This document shows, in pieces, positions 1-7,540 of a stretch of DNA of 37,518 nt. The stretch is from Planctomycetota bacterium. Its GTDB lineage: Bacteria > Planctomycetota > Phycisphaerae > WQYP01. The notes under the pieces are model-generated. The model saw only the letters and a list, made by a program, of their open reading frames with translations, did not search any database and was not told the origin of the DNA. The first letter of the stretch is position 1; the number at the start of each line of letters is the position of its first letter. Position numbers and translations under genes: made by a program. Location: the NCBI GenBank assembly GCA_021808105.1, contig JAKBCC010000028.1, positions 1 to 37,518 on the forward strand, read 5' to 3'.

Positions 1-146
1 AGCGATGATTTTCCACTGCCGTTCGGGCCGACAATAGCCCCCCACCCACCCGCGGGAAGTTCCCAGTTTATACCCGCCAGAATCACCCGATCCTCACGCA
101 TGAATTCAACGTTGGTAAAGCGAAGGGCGGTAGTACAGTCATTCAT
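1..146 (-). CDS. ABC transporter ATP-binding protein (5' part only)
   Basis: The first 48 codons of a minus-strand gene run off the left edge. The frame opens at ATG 146 and reads into a Walker A P-loop, GPNGSGKSS, at about residues 39-47. It is preceded by the short beta-strand pattern (LRFTNVEFMREDRVILAGINWEL) typical of ABC ATPase subunits, in which a 'V-x-hydrophobic' strand leads into the P-loop. It would energise import or export at the inner membrane. The substrate cannot be told, because the signature motif, Walker B and any permease lie outside the window. It sits about 110 bases downstream of ygfZ on the same strand, so the two may be co-transcribed. The fold assignment is confident; everything about the transporter is open. 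Confidence 0.8.
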   Translation of the reverse strand, partial: MNDCTTALRFTNVEFMREDRVILAGINWELPAGGWGAIVGPNGSGKSS

Positions 147-211
147 AAGGATAAAGGCCCAAATAACCACAGGCGGCGACGGCCGGCCATTGCAAGGTTG
201 ATCTTAACGGT

Positions 212-253
212 GAAACGCCCCTCATGGAAACCATTGAAACGGCAAGGCGTTTC
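212..253. repeat. Inverted repeat between ygfZ and the ABC gene
   Basis: GAAACGCC at 212-219 is mirrored by GGCGTTTC at 246-253, giving an 8-bp perfect stem around a 26-base loop immediately after the ygfZ stop codon. There is no T-run on either side, so it is not a classical intrinsic terminator. It may be an mRNA-stabilising hairpin, or chance. Confidence 0.2.
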
Positions 254-255
254 GT

Positions 256-1392
256 CTATTTAGCGGACCAGAACGGCAAGCCCGTGACTGTCGTGCGGAC
301 TTCGCCGTGGGGGGTGTAGACGGTTAAAACGCGGCCGGGTTCGGCGTAGAGTTTTTTGACATAGGCCATCGCAATGGCTTGATTCCCCAGCATGGGGGAC
401 ATGCAGCTGCTGGTAACGGCCCCCACGATTGTTTCCCCATCCCGCAGGGGTTCACCAGCCACCGGCGGAACATCGCCCGGATTTTTTAATCCTACGAGCA
501 TCCGGGCGACCGCTTTATGGGCGTGCATCCGAGCCACCACTTCCTGCCCCAGGTAACACCCTTTGGAAATATGCACAGCACGGGTGTACCAGTGTGCGGT
601 TTCCATGGGCAGATTCTGATCCGTCAGATCAATTCCCAATAGCGGCGTACCGGCTTCAATGCGTGCGATATTAAACGCCGACCAGCCAATGGGGCGTAAT
701 TTGACCATCCCCGGCTTAAAATCTGTATCCGCGGGTTCACCGTTGGCTGCGTCAAGTAAACCGGTCCAAAGGGCGGGCAGGGCATTGCGCTGAACAATTA
801 ATTCAAATTGCGGTTCACCGCATTGATCATTGCGAAACAGGGTGCAAGCATGTGCCAGGATTTCGGTGGGGCAGCTCTGCAGCGGTTCGCTCAAATCCGC
901 AGTATTTTTTTTGCCGGCAAGGGTATCCAGAATATTACTTGCATCCGGCCCAATGATGGTTACGCGGCCAAATGCTTCGGCGCCATTTCGTATTTGCACC
1001 TGATCGGAAAATAGATAACTATCAAGCGTGCGGCAAAGCCCATCAGCAAGTCGGGCGTCTACTTCCAGAAGCGTGGAGTCTTCCTGATGCAGCACATTGA
1101 TATCCAGAACAATGCGCCCCTTAAGATTCAACAGATACGCGTAACACCCGCGACCGGCGGTCAGGGATTTTGTGTCATTGGTCAGCAGATTTTGCAGAAA
1201 AGTCAGACGATCTTTACCCGTAAGCTCCACCACAGATCGATGGGGTGAATCCATGATCGCTGCGGCCTTGCGAATGGCGGCATATTCCGCTTCAGGCTCG
1301 CCAAAACTTTCAATAATCTGGATTTCCGGGCCATAGGGAAGATAGCCGGCATTGGCCTGTTCATGTAAAGCAAACAGTGGATTTTCGCGCAT
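256..1392 (-). CDS. ygfZ: YgfZ/GcvT-family folate-binding protein
   Basis: This 378-residue protein of the GcvT/YgfZ family uses a tetrahydrofolate-binding fold and is known to support iron-sulfur cluster assembly and repair of certain Fe-S enzymes in the cytoplasm. The diagnostic YgfZ motif K-G-C-Y-L-G-Q-E is visible at about residues 279-286 and carries the conserved cysteine. It is followed by the beta-barrel C-terminal domain (LVGLK...GAVTSS). The N-terminal half matches the GcvT-like domain (LTGKDRLTFLQNLLTND). Length is within the family range (about 300-390). The start is ATG 1392, with GGAG 11 bases upstream, a slightly long spacing. The gene is divergent from the SUFU gene; the 129-bp gap must hold both promoters. 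It is not the glycine-cleavage T-protein, because the KGCYxGQE motif distinguishes YgfZ. Confidence 0.9.
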   Translation of the reverse strand: MRENPLFALHEQANAGYLPYGPEIQIIESFGEPEAEYAAIRKAAAIMDSPHRSVVELTGKDRLTFLQNLLTNDTKSLTAGRGCYAYLLNLKGRIVLDINVLHQEDSTLLEVDARLADGLCRTLDSYLFSDQVQIRNGAEAFGRVTIIGPDASNILDTLAGKKNTADLSEPLQSCPTEILAHACTLFRNDQCGEPQFELIVQRNALPALWTGLLDAANGEPADTDFKPGMVKLRPIGWSAFNIARIEAGTPLLGIDLTDQNLPMETAHWYTRAVHISKGCYLGQEVVARMHAHKAVARMLVGLKNPGDVPPVAGEPLRDGETIVGAVTSSCMSPMLGNQAIAMAYVKKLYAEPGRVLTVYTPHGEVRTTVTGLPFWSAK

Positions 1393-1521
1393 GGTTCAAG
1401 AGGCTCCATTATAAACACCTGCCGATGATTATATCGCCTATCGCCAAACGCTTCCGGAATGAGGAGGCGATCGGCGAGGCAGCGCTTCCGCGTCCGTCGC
1501 AAATCCGCTAATGTATTGCGG

Positions 1522-2196
1522 ATGAAAACAGCGGAAGAACACTGGAAACAATGGTTTGAAGGGGTATGGAAACAGCGGGAGGAAACGGTATATCCCGAGT
1601 TGTTCGGGCCTTTTGCGGACAACATTGAATCCCTTTCAGCCCGGTGGTTTGAATCCATGGGGTTTAACGACGTTGATCCGCGCTGGCTTACGCATGGCGT
1701 ATTAACATCGCCTCCCAATGACCGCCGCGACAACTGGGTATATATAACCACCGGCTTATCCAACCCATGGGGATTAGACCCCGCCGATAAGCAGGCGGAC
1801 CAATACAGCGGCTTGGGCTTTGAATTTTTTATGCAGACCGCGGAACCTGCCCCATGGGCTTTAGACACTCTTGCTTCGCTGATGGCCATGCAGATTCTGG
1901 CTGCGCAGGAATTGATCACGGGGGGCCTGCTGGAACCCTTTGACCGCGTACCGCTGGGGCGGGCACTGGATAAATCCGATCATTCGCTGATTCGCAATCT
2001 GCTGATTCTTCCGCCTGAACATATTCCAACGCAGGTCCGGCTGGATTCGGGTGTATTTGATTTATTGTTATGCGTAGGTATTACCGATGCTGAGGTACAA
2101 TTTGCCCGGGCGCAAGATGGTCCGGGATTGCAAAAAGTGCTGCTGCATCACGACTGTATTCCCGTTACCGATCCGCATCGCCGCAGCACGGTATAA
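1522..2196 (+). CDS. Suppressor-of-fused (SUFU) domain protein
   Basis: This 224-residue soluble protein resembles the SUFU domain throughout. Recognisable parts are the N-terminal amphipathic helices (HWKQWFEGVWKQRE), the central YITTGLSN strand, the GLGFEFFMQT strand, and the helix with L-L-I-L-P-P-E before the C-terminal strand. Bacterial SUFU proteins are often immunity proteins of polymorphic toxins or stand-alone proteins of unknown function. No toxin gene is present here, so the role is unassigned. The frame extends upstream to ATG 1459, but that 21-residue extension is Arg-rich and unlike the family, so ATG 1522 is preferred; neither start has a good ribosome-binding site. A DUF2127 membrane protein gene follows 42 bases downstream and is probably co-transcribed. 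Confidence 0.72.
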   Translation: MKTAEEHWKQWFEGVWKQREETVYPELFGPFADNIESLSARWFESMGFNDVDPRWLTHGVLTSPPNDRRDNWVYITTGLSNPWGLDPADKQADQYSGLGFEFFMQTAEPAPWALDTLASLMAMQILAAQELITGGLLEPFDRVPLGRALDKSDHSLIRNLLILPPEHIPTQVRLDSGVFDLLLCVGITDAEVQFARAQDGPGLQKVLLHHDCIPVTDPHRRSTV

Positions 2197-2238
2197 GCAT
2201 GTCCTTTATATGTTCATGGATAACCAGGGATTCTCTGC

Positions 2239-2724
2239 ATGACATTAATCGCCGCCGATAAAAGCCAGGACGCGCTGGGCGTGAAATTAATCGCTCTGCT
2301 GTCGCTGGCTCTGGCACTGATTGTGTTTGTCACGGCCGTGCTGTTGATCACAGCCCCGCAGGCCTGGATTGCCCGCATCAGCTTGTATTGGATGGATCAG
2401 CTGGGATTTATTCCGCATTCCGGGCCGCACGGGACCGGGCCGCTGCCGGCAACGTGGATCCTTTTTTCAGCGTTGATGCTGTATACGGTGATCTTTGTGC
2501 TGGAAGGCGGAGGCATGCTGCTGCATAAAGCCTGGGCGGAGTACCTGGTGCTGGTGGAGCTGGGACTGCTGTTACCCCCGGAAATCCTGGAAAATTTCCG
2601 CCAACCGGACTGGTTGCGCATTGCGACGCTGGTCTTTAATATTGTGATATTTATATATTTGGCATTTCGCCGCACCCAGTCGCTTTTGGCGCATTGCAGG
2701 CAGACGTCGGCAGGCGGAAATTAA
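2239..2724 (+). CDS. DUF2127 family membrane protein
   Basis: This 161-residue integral membrane protein has about four hydrophobic segments (roughly residues 15-42, 73-92, 103-116 and 127-144). The E-G-G-G-M-L-L-H-K-A-W-A-E-Y stretch followed by L-L-P-P-E-I and a final L-V-F-N-I-V-I-F-I-Y-L helix is the recognisable DUF2127 pattern. No biochemical function is known for the family. The start ATG 2239 has AGGGA 8 bases upstream. It follows the SUFU gene on the same strand with a 42-base gap, which suggests a two-gene operon. The basic C-terminal tail (RRTQSLLAHCRQ) is likely cytoplasmic by the positive-inside rule. Confidence 0.7.
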   Translation: MTLIAADKSQDALGVKLIALLSLALALIVFVTAVLLITAPQAWIARISLYWMDQLGFIPHSGPHGTGPLPATWILFSALMLYTVIFVLEGGGMLLHKAWAEYLVLVELGLLLPPEILENFRQPDWLRIATLVFNIVIFIYLAFRRTQSLLAHCRQTSAGGN

Positions 2725-2854
2725 TGGCGGTTATGACAAGGGGCAGGGAATTTGGGGGTGTGAACGGGCTGGAGAATTTCTCATCACCGCCGGCGAATGC
2801 AATGGAGCGATAGTTCGGAATATTTCACGGGTTGTGCTGCAATCGAAAACGATA

Positions 2855-2873
2855 CCGCCGGTACAGCCGGCGG
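2855..2873. terminator. Possible bidirectional terminator hairpin
   Basis: CCGCCGG (2855-2861) and CCGGCGG (2867-2873) form a perfect 7-bp GC stem with a 5-base loop, between the 3' ends of the convergent DUF2127 gene and rpsU. The plus side continues CTTTG and the minus side TATCGTTTTCG. The U-tracts are weak, so this is a plausible rather than strong intrinsic terminator serving both genes. Confidence 0.35.
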
Positions 2874-2940
2874 CTTTGTGAGCGACGGCGAACCCGATTT
2901 CATGGGAGGCTATTCCTGCCGCGTTTCCCGGATCGCGTGC

Positions 2941-3192
2941 TTAAGAGCGCTCGCGTTCACGTGTTGCTGTGCGTTCTTTGGTCGGCGGCGGGGCAATGCC
3001 GCTGGCTTCCATCAGGGTTTTCATTTCGCGCTTCTGGGCTTTCCGCAACTGGCGGCGGCGTTTTTCGCTGGGTTTTTCAAAATAGGCGACGCGCTTCATA
3101 TCTTTAATAAGCCCCTCTTTTTCACAGAGCTTCTTGAAGCGACGAAGCATTTGATCCACTGTTTCATTACCGCGCGACTTTACCTTCAGCAT
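2941..3192 (-). CDS. rpsU: 30S ribosomal protein S21
   Basis: This 83-residue basic protein of the small ribosomal subunit contributes to initiation, near the anti-Shine-Dalgarno region of 16S rRNA. The S21 signature is clear: VKSRGNETVDQMLRRFKK, then KRVAYFEKPSEKRRR and a KAQKRE helix. The open frame extends to 3300, but the family begins at M-x-K-V. ATG 3192 has GGAG with five-base spacing, so this start is chosen. After the conserved core comes an extension of about 18 residues rich in Pro, Thr, Arg and Glu. The usual partners rpsU-dnaG-rpoD are absent; it stands alone, convergent with the DUF2127 gene. Confidence 0.9.
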   Translation of the reverse strand: MLKVKSRGNETVDQMLRRFKKLCEKEGLIKDMKRVAYFEKPSEKRRRQLRKAQKREMKTLMEASGIAPPPTKERTATRERERS

Positions 3193-3487
3193 AGCTACTC
3201 CGCCGAAATCGGCTATTTTCTGCATCAATCCGCCATCTTTAAGCACTACCAGCCCGGTTCGCCGGACAAGAGAAGATACGCTTGCTGATGGTCCCCGCAC
3301 TGCTAAGCAAGGGAATTTTCAAGCCACGCAGTATAATACCTGCCGGACTTGCTGGCAAGGCAGAAAAATAGCTCTGAAATGAAAATTAGCAAAAGCAATA
3401 GGGGTTACGGGGCGGCGTTGATTATAGTGAGGCTGTTTAAGCGCGCAGTTGCAGCGGATTGGCTTAAACTGACTGTAAAGGATGGGT

Positions 3488-4066
3488 ATGGATGCACAAG
3501 CGGTAACCGTTATACTGGCTCAATGTCGGGCCGGTGATAAAAGTGCCTGGGATGCGCTGGTGGATGCCTATTGGCAGCGATTGTATGGCTTTGCATGGCA
3601 ATCGACAAAAAATCGTGATTTAGCCCATGATTTGGTGCAGGAAACCTTCCTGCGGGTGGTGCAGAAGCTGGAACGCTACGATCATCGCGATAAGTTTGAT
3701 GCATGGCTTTTTCGCATCCTCGTAAATTTAATCCGAGATCACAGCCGTTCGCGTGTCCGTCGCCCCGTACGATCCACCGTCATAGATGCCAGCACCGGGG
3801 CCGAAATGACGGATGATATGGCGGCGCGGACGGGGCACCCATCCGACCCGGTTCATCATCGGGAGGATGTACAAAGGCTCTACGAAGCCTTGGAGCAATT
3901 GCCGGAAATGGATCGGCAAGTGTTGCTGCTGCGACACTATGGAGAAATGCCATTCAAAGACATTGCCAAAATGCTGCGTTGCCCCCTGGGAACGGTTCTG
4001 GCGAGAGCCCATCGAGCCTTGGGAAAGCTGCGCGTTACCATGGAGGTTGGTCATGAAGTCCAATAA
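3488..4066 (+). CDS. ECF-type sigma-70 family RNA polymerase sigma factor
   Basis: This protein of about 192 residues has the two ECF domains. Region 2 (about residues 12-90) has D-L-V-Q-E-T-F-L-R-V in region 2.1/2.2 and the DNA-melting W-L-F-R-I-L-V-N-L-I-R-D helix. Region 4 (about 136-186) has LPEMDRQVLLLRHYGEMPFKD followed by the HTH I-A-K-M-L-R-C-P-L-G-T-V-L-A-R-A-H-R. It would redirect RNA polymerase to a small stress regulon. An upstream ATG at 3482 is in frame, but its SD would abut the codon; ATG 3488 has AGGA at five bases. The stop overlaps the next gene by 14 bases, so translation is probably coupled with the anti-sigma-like protein. It resembles planctomycete ECF factors, but I cannot assign a subgroup. 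Confidence 0.88.
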   Translation: MDAQAVTVILAQCRAGDKSAWDALVDAYWQRLYGFAWQSTKNRDLAHDLVQETFLRVVQKLERYDHRDKFDAWLFRILVNLIRDHSRSRVRRPVRSTVIDASTGAEMTDDMAARTGHPSDPVHHREDVQRLYEALEQLPEMDRQVLLLRHYGEMPFKDIAKMLRCPLGTVLARAHRALGKLRVTMEVGHEVQ

Positions 4067-4673
4067 ATTTTCACAAGCCTGCCTGCTGGATGTATCCGGA
4101 GAACTGGGCGCTGAGGCCCGTGGAATTTTGCGCGATCATGTTGAAACCTATCCGGCCGCCATGCTCGAGTATGATCAGATATTGGGGCGATTTAAGCAAC
4201 TCAATTCGCTGCCGGCCGTGGAATCACACCTTGATCAAGTTTCCATTGAACGCATGAAGCAGCAGGTGAAACACAGCCTCCATGATGCGGTTCATCAGGA
4301 ACAGAAAGCCGCGCGCTGGCGCATCATGCGCCGCTGGTTTTATCGCTCCATGTCCGTTGCCTCCGGTGTCGCGGCTGCGGGGGTTGTCATAGCGGGTATT
4401 TATATTGTCCGACAGCACATTCAGGCCCATCAGGCACGGGTGATGGATGCTGAGAATACGTTCCAGGAAATGGCGGAAAGTCATTTGCCTTACCGCGCCA
4501 ATACGCCCATTCGACTGATTCGCACACGCATTGAACATTTCGGAGGCGGCAACTTATTCGATGCGCAAAACGGTGCGGGCAGCGCGGGGATCATGCATCT
4601 ATTTAACGCTTTGGACAAAATCCCGATTCCCGGCACCGAAGATAGCGTATCGCAGGCGGACAATATTCAGTAA
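4053..4673 (+). CDS. Membrane-anchored anti-sigma-like protein, zinc motif lost
   Basis: This 206-residue protein is predicted to tether and inhibit the overlapping sigma factor. ATG 4053 lies inside the sigma gene with GGAGG seven bases upstream. Residues 1-45 follow the anti-sigma zinc-finger pattern (L-D-V-S-G-E-L-G-A-E-A-R-G-I-L-R-D-H-V), but the H-x3-C-x2-C metal site is absent: the His is followed by E-T-Y-P-A-A-M where two cysteines would sit. One transmembrane segment lies at about residues 104-124 (VASGVAAAGVVIAGIYIV), preceded by basic residues (RWRIMRRWFYR), so the N-terminus is cytoplasmic. The remaining 80 or so residues would be outside the membrane and match nothing I recognise. 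The role is inferred from position, topology and the residual N-terminal pattern. Confidence 0.65.
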   Translation: MKSNKFSQACLLDVSGELGAEARGILRDHVETYPAAMLEYDQILGRFKQLNSLPAVESHLDQVSIERMKQQVKHSLHDAVHQEQKAARWRIMRRWFYRSMSVASGVAAAGVVIAGIYIVRQHIQAHQARVMDAENTFQEMAESHLPYRANTPIRLIRTRIEHFGGGNLFDAQNGAGSAGIMHLFNALDKIPIPGTEDSVSQADNIQ

Positions 4674-4694
4674 AAACCAGCAAGGATTTTTCGC

Positions 4695-5306
4695 ATGGCA
4701 ATGCGCTCTACGATTGGCCGGCAAACGGCGGTTCCAGCTTTGGTGGCTCTCTGGGCATTGCTGATCCCCACTGCTGTGCTTTTCAGCGCAACAGCGCCTA
4801 AACCACCGGTACCGCCTCCCACCCCCCTAAGCCTGCCCAAAGGGCAAATCACAAAGATTTTGGCCTTCCTAAAAAGTACCGAGCCTGATGTTTTTCATAA
4901 AGCAGAAATTCTCCGGCAATCAGACCCCAAGCAATTTGACAAGCTCATCGCTGAAGCGGCTCCTAACTTCGCCCGTTTAGAGCGACTGCGGCAGAGAGAT
5001 CCTAAACTGCTGCGCCTGACGCTCCTTGACTTGGCGGACACCCATGAATCCTTCAGGCTCGCGGGAGAACTACGCCAGCCGGGCCTGCCCCCATCTGCGG
5101 CAGAACTGCTGCGGGCACGCCTGAAACAGGTTGTTACGGCACAGTTTGACCTGCGGCAAAAAATCCGTCTCCACGAACTCAATGAACTGGTCAAGAAAAT
5201 CAACGAGCTTAAGGCCCAACTTAAGCATCGGGAAACCCAACAACTCCAGATTATCAACCAGCGCGTCGCACAACTTATTGGCAAGCCGCCAAGCGTAAAC
5301 TGGTAA
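4695..5306 (+). CDS. Exported Pro-rich / coiled-coil protein of the sigma operon
   Basis: This is a 203-residue unrecognised protein. An N-terminal hydrophobic segment (about residues 12-33) acts as signal peptide or membrane anchor. A proline-rich linker (about 35-48) follows, then an entirely helical region with heptad-like Leu/Arg/Glu spacing and a clear coiled coil at about 150-195 (HELNELVKKINELKAQLKHR). The layout recalls small periplasmic stress sensors of the Spy/CpxP/ZraP type, but no diagnostic motif is present. The start ATG 4695 has AAGGA eight bases upstream; a second ATG at 4701 is possible. It begins 21 bases after the anti-sigma-like gene, so it is the third gene of that operon and may modulate the sigma/anti-sigma pair from the periplasm. 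That is an inference. Confidence 0.6.
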   Translation: MAMRSTIGRQTAVPALVALWALLIPTAVLFSATAPKPPVPPPTPLSLPKGQITKILAFLKSTEPDVFHKAEILRQSDPKQFDKLIAEAAPNFARLERLRQRDPKLLRLTLLDLADTHESFRLAGELRQPGLPPSAAELLRARLKQVVTAQFDLRQKIRLHELNELVKKINELKAQLKHRETQQLQIINQRVAQLIGKPPSVNW

Positions 5307-5336
5307 AAATCATCCTGATAAAAATATATCCCAACC

Positions 5337-5365
5337 TTGACGCGCTCCAGCCCTACTTGGATAAT
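5337..5365 (+). promoter_or_regulatory. Sigma70-type promoter for the HU gene
   Basis: TTGACG at 5337-5342 and GATAAT at 5360-5365 are separated by exactly 17 bp. Each hexamer matches the consensus at five of six positions. Transcription would start near 5372, giving a leader of about 80 nt before the HU start codon. This is the best-matching conventional promoter I found, and it separates the HU gene from the sigma operon. Confidence 0.6.
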
Positions 5366-5453
5366 CCCTGCCTGTGGAAATTCCGTCCGGCTCGTGGCTG
5401 CGGGAACTGAATCAGGACACGTTGTTGCGTAACTCCATGGAGAACATTGGGCC

Positions 5454-5759
5454 ATGGCTACCATTACAAAAAAAGAAATTGTCGATCGCATTGCCGATGC
5501 CAATAAAGTCAACCGTGCCATGGCTAAACAAATTGTGCAGGCTTTTCTTGATGAGATCAGTGATTCTCTGATTCTGGGCAACCGCCTGGAGTTTCGCGAC
5601 TTCGGCGTTTTTGAGGTCCGACAACGCGCCGAACATAAAGCCCAAAACCCCAAAACTCTGGAGTCCATCACGGTACCGGGCCGATTGCGGCTTCGCTTCA
5701 AAGCCAGCAGCACACTGAAAAAGCGGTTGGAGAATCGTGGCGCTTCCGGGGGGCGCTAA
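5454..5759 (+). CDS. HU/IHF-family DNA-binding protein
   Basis: This 101-residue nucleoid protein follows the HU/IHF pattern throughout. It has the N-terminal helix pair (MATITKKEIVDRIADAN), the dimerisation helix, G-N-R-L-E-F-R-D-F-G-V-F-E-V before the beta-arm, and Q-N-P-K-T at the arm tip, where HU normally has R-N-P-x-T and where the Pro intercalates into DNA. The C-terminal V-P-G-R-L-R-L-R-F-K-A-S helix start follows, then a 10-residue Arg/Gly-rich tail beyond the usual 90-95 residue length. The start ATG 5454 has GGAG 11 bases upstream. It forms a separate transcription unit behind the promoter at 5337-5365. HU and IHF subunits cannot be separated by eye, so no symbol is given. Confidence 0.9.
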   Translation: MATITKKEIVDRIADANKVNRAMAKQIVQAFLDEISDSLILGNRLEFRDFGVFEVRQRAEHKAQNPKTLESITVPGRLRLRFKASSTLKKRLENRGASGGR

Positions 5760-5924
5760 ACCATCCGCTGCCGTCCGAACAGCAGCCCGATGCGTCCAAC
5801 CCTGGGTCGCATCTGACTGTATATTCACGTTGGAAACGCCTGCAAGAGCAAATTTGTTACCGCCGCGGATCGTGCACTTAACCTGACATGCACAACAGAT
5901 GTTTTAAATCGGATCAGCAGTTCC

Positions 5925-7229
5925 ATGAATCACCAAGCTGCACCAACTACGCCCGCAATCCAACGATGGCTGAACGCACTGGCTAACGATCTCGACGCGC
6001 GAAAACGCGATCATCTGTTTCGCGAATTGTCAGAAGTCAGCTCCGCGCAGGGCGCAGAATTAGTCATTGGATCCAAACGGTATCTGCAATTCTGCACCAA
6101 CAATTACCTGGGCCTGGCAGCTGATCCGGAAGTGCTTGATACCGCGCGGGACGCGATGGATCGATGGGGATTTGGTTCCGGAGCCTCCCGGCTTGTCGCC
6201 GGTTCGATGCAGTCACACCATGAACTGGAAGCGGACCTGGCCCAATTCAAACAGGCCCAGGCAGCTTTGGTTTTTTCATCCGGATATGCGGCGAATATGG
6301 CGGTATTGACGTGTCTTACCTCTCCGCACGATCGGATTTTCTCGGATAAACTGAATCATGCCAGTCTGCTGGATGCCGCTGATGCGTCCCGCTGCAGGCA
6401 CCGAACGTATCATCATAAGAATTATGCCCGCCTTGCCGGATTACTCGCACGCCGGTCCCACGCGGAAGGACAAGCGGTACCACACCCGACCGATGCCGCC
6501 CCCTCAGCTTCAGAGGCCCCTGCTGATGCAAAGGCAGCCGAGGAAATGCCCCACACATGGATTGTGACCGATACCGTTTTTTCCATGGATGGAGATATCG
6601 CAGATTTGCGCCGGCTAGACTGTCTTGCGCAATCGCACGGGGCATTGCTGGTTACCGATGAGGCCCATGCCACGGGGGTTCTGGGGCCGGACGGACGCGG
6701 ATTGGCGGCCTTGCAAAATGTTGAATCGGCAGTGGCGGTAAGTGTGGGGACACTGTCCAAGGCGTTGGGCTCGGTGGGCGGGTTTGTCACCGGGCCGCGG
6801 CAGGTCATTGACACGCTGATCAACCGGTCTCGTCACTTCATATACACTACGGCCCTGCCGGCGGTGTGCACGGCGGCGGCCCGTTGCGCGTTAAACATCA
6901 GTCGCCGCGAGCCGCAACGGCGGCAACGTGTGCTTACACTGGCGCAGCATGTGCGAACGGAATTGACTGCCATGGGCTATCAAACCGGTGCCTCAGAGTC
7001 CCCGATTATTCCGGTGATGCTGGGTTCCGCTGAGCACGCGCTGGCGGCGGCGGAGGCTTTGCGTGACCAAGGCATTTATATTCCCGCGATCCGTCCGCCG
7101 ACGGTCGCCCCAAATACCGCCCGCCTTCGCATCAGCCTGATGGCCACGCATTCCGATGCACACATTGAAGTTCTGCTTGGAGCCATGAAGGTGTTACGCG
7201 ACAGGAACCTGCGTCCGAATTTACAATGA
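5925..7229 (+). CDS. bioF: 8-amino-7-oxononanoate synthase (BioF-type)
   Basis: This cytosolic PLP enzyme of the alpha-oxoamine synthase family would condense pimeloyl-ACP/CoA with alanine in biotin synthesis. The PLP lysine is K279 in V-G-T-L-S-K-A-L-G; D245 and H248 in VTDEAHATG, and the S-x-x-H-H-E motif near residue 98, are in place. At 434 residues it is about 50 longer than typical BioF. Most of the excess is a Pro/Ala/Glu-rich insert at about residues 172-208, between the aldolase-like strand region and the V-T-D-T-V-F-S-M-D-G-D segment. No other biotin gene is in the window, so glycine C-acetyltransferase (Kbl) or another family member remains possible; BioF is the best fit. No clear SD precedes ATG 5925. 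Confidence 0.75.
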   Translation: MNHQAAPTTPAIQRWLNALANDLDARKRDHLFRELSEVSSAQGAELVIGSKRYLQFCTNNYLGLAADPEVLDTARDAMDRWGFGSGASRLVAGSMQSHHELEADLAQFKQAQAALVFSSGYAANMAVLTCLTSPHDRIFSDKLNHASLLDAADASRCRHRTYHHKNYARLAGLLARRSHAEGQAVPHPTDAAPSASEAPADAKAAEEMPHTWIVTDTVFSMDGDIADLRRLDCLAQSHGALLVTDEAHATGVLGPDGRGLAALQNVESAVAVSVGTLSKALGSVGGFVTGPRQVIDTLINRSRHFIYTTALPAVCTAAARCALNISRREPQRRQRVLTLAQHVRTELTAMGYQTGASESPIIPVMLGSAEHALAAAEALRDQGIYIPAIRPPTVAPNTARLRISLMATHSDAHIEVLLGAMKVLRDRNLRPNLQ

Positions 7230-7369
7230 TTATTAAACCTTGAACGCTGATTTGTCCGATAAATTCTCTGTGAGGGGTTTGGACAGGACAAAAGCAATTA
7301 CCATGCGGTTAATACCGGACCAAGTGCGTTCGGCCTTGTGGACGTTGCGCGCACAATGGAGTCATAGCG

Positions 7370-7540
7370 ATGATGATATTACTGTGGATTCTCTCGGCGC
7401 AGCCCCTGGTGTTCGCCCTTATTTTCGCCTTTCGCGCCCGGCAGCGCGCCACGCGGGTGGAAGCTCAACGCCGCACGGCCAGAGGCGCATCTCTGTCCGC
7501 ACGCTACGAGAAAAACATTAGACCCTTGGCGGTGGAATAA
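7370..7540 (+). CDS. Possible 56-residue membrane protein
   Basis: An ATG at 7370 with GGAG eight bases upstream opens a 56-codon frame. A hydrophobic segment at about residues 2-21 (ILLWILSAQPLVFALIFAF) is followed by a strongly basic tail (RARQRATRVEAQRRTARG). This is the topology of a small single-span inner-membrane protein with the C-terminus in the cytoplasm. It lies 140 bases after bioF on the same strand. I recognise no family. An alternative frame over the same DNA starting at a TTG (7240) has no such structure and looks less likely. Confidence 0.4.
   Translation: MMILLWILSAQPLVFALIFAFRARQRATRVEAQRRTARGASLSARYEKNIRPLAVE

Noticed and set aside
1459-1521. Upstream start for the SUFU protein
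   Set aside because: The added 21 residues are Arg-rich and unlike the domain family, and the internal ATG 1522 begins where the family begins.
7240-7521. 93-codon frame beginning at TTG after bioF
   Set aside because: Non-standard start without ribosome-binding site; the overlapping ATG frame at 7370 has a clear membrane-protein pattern instead.
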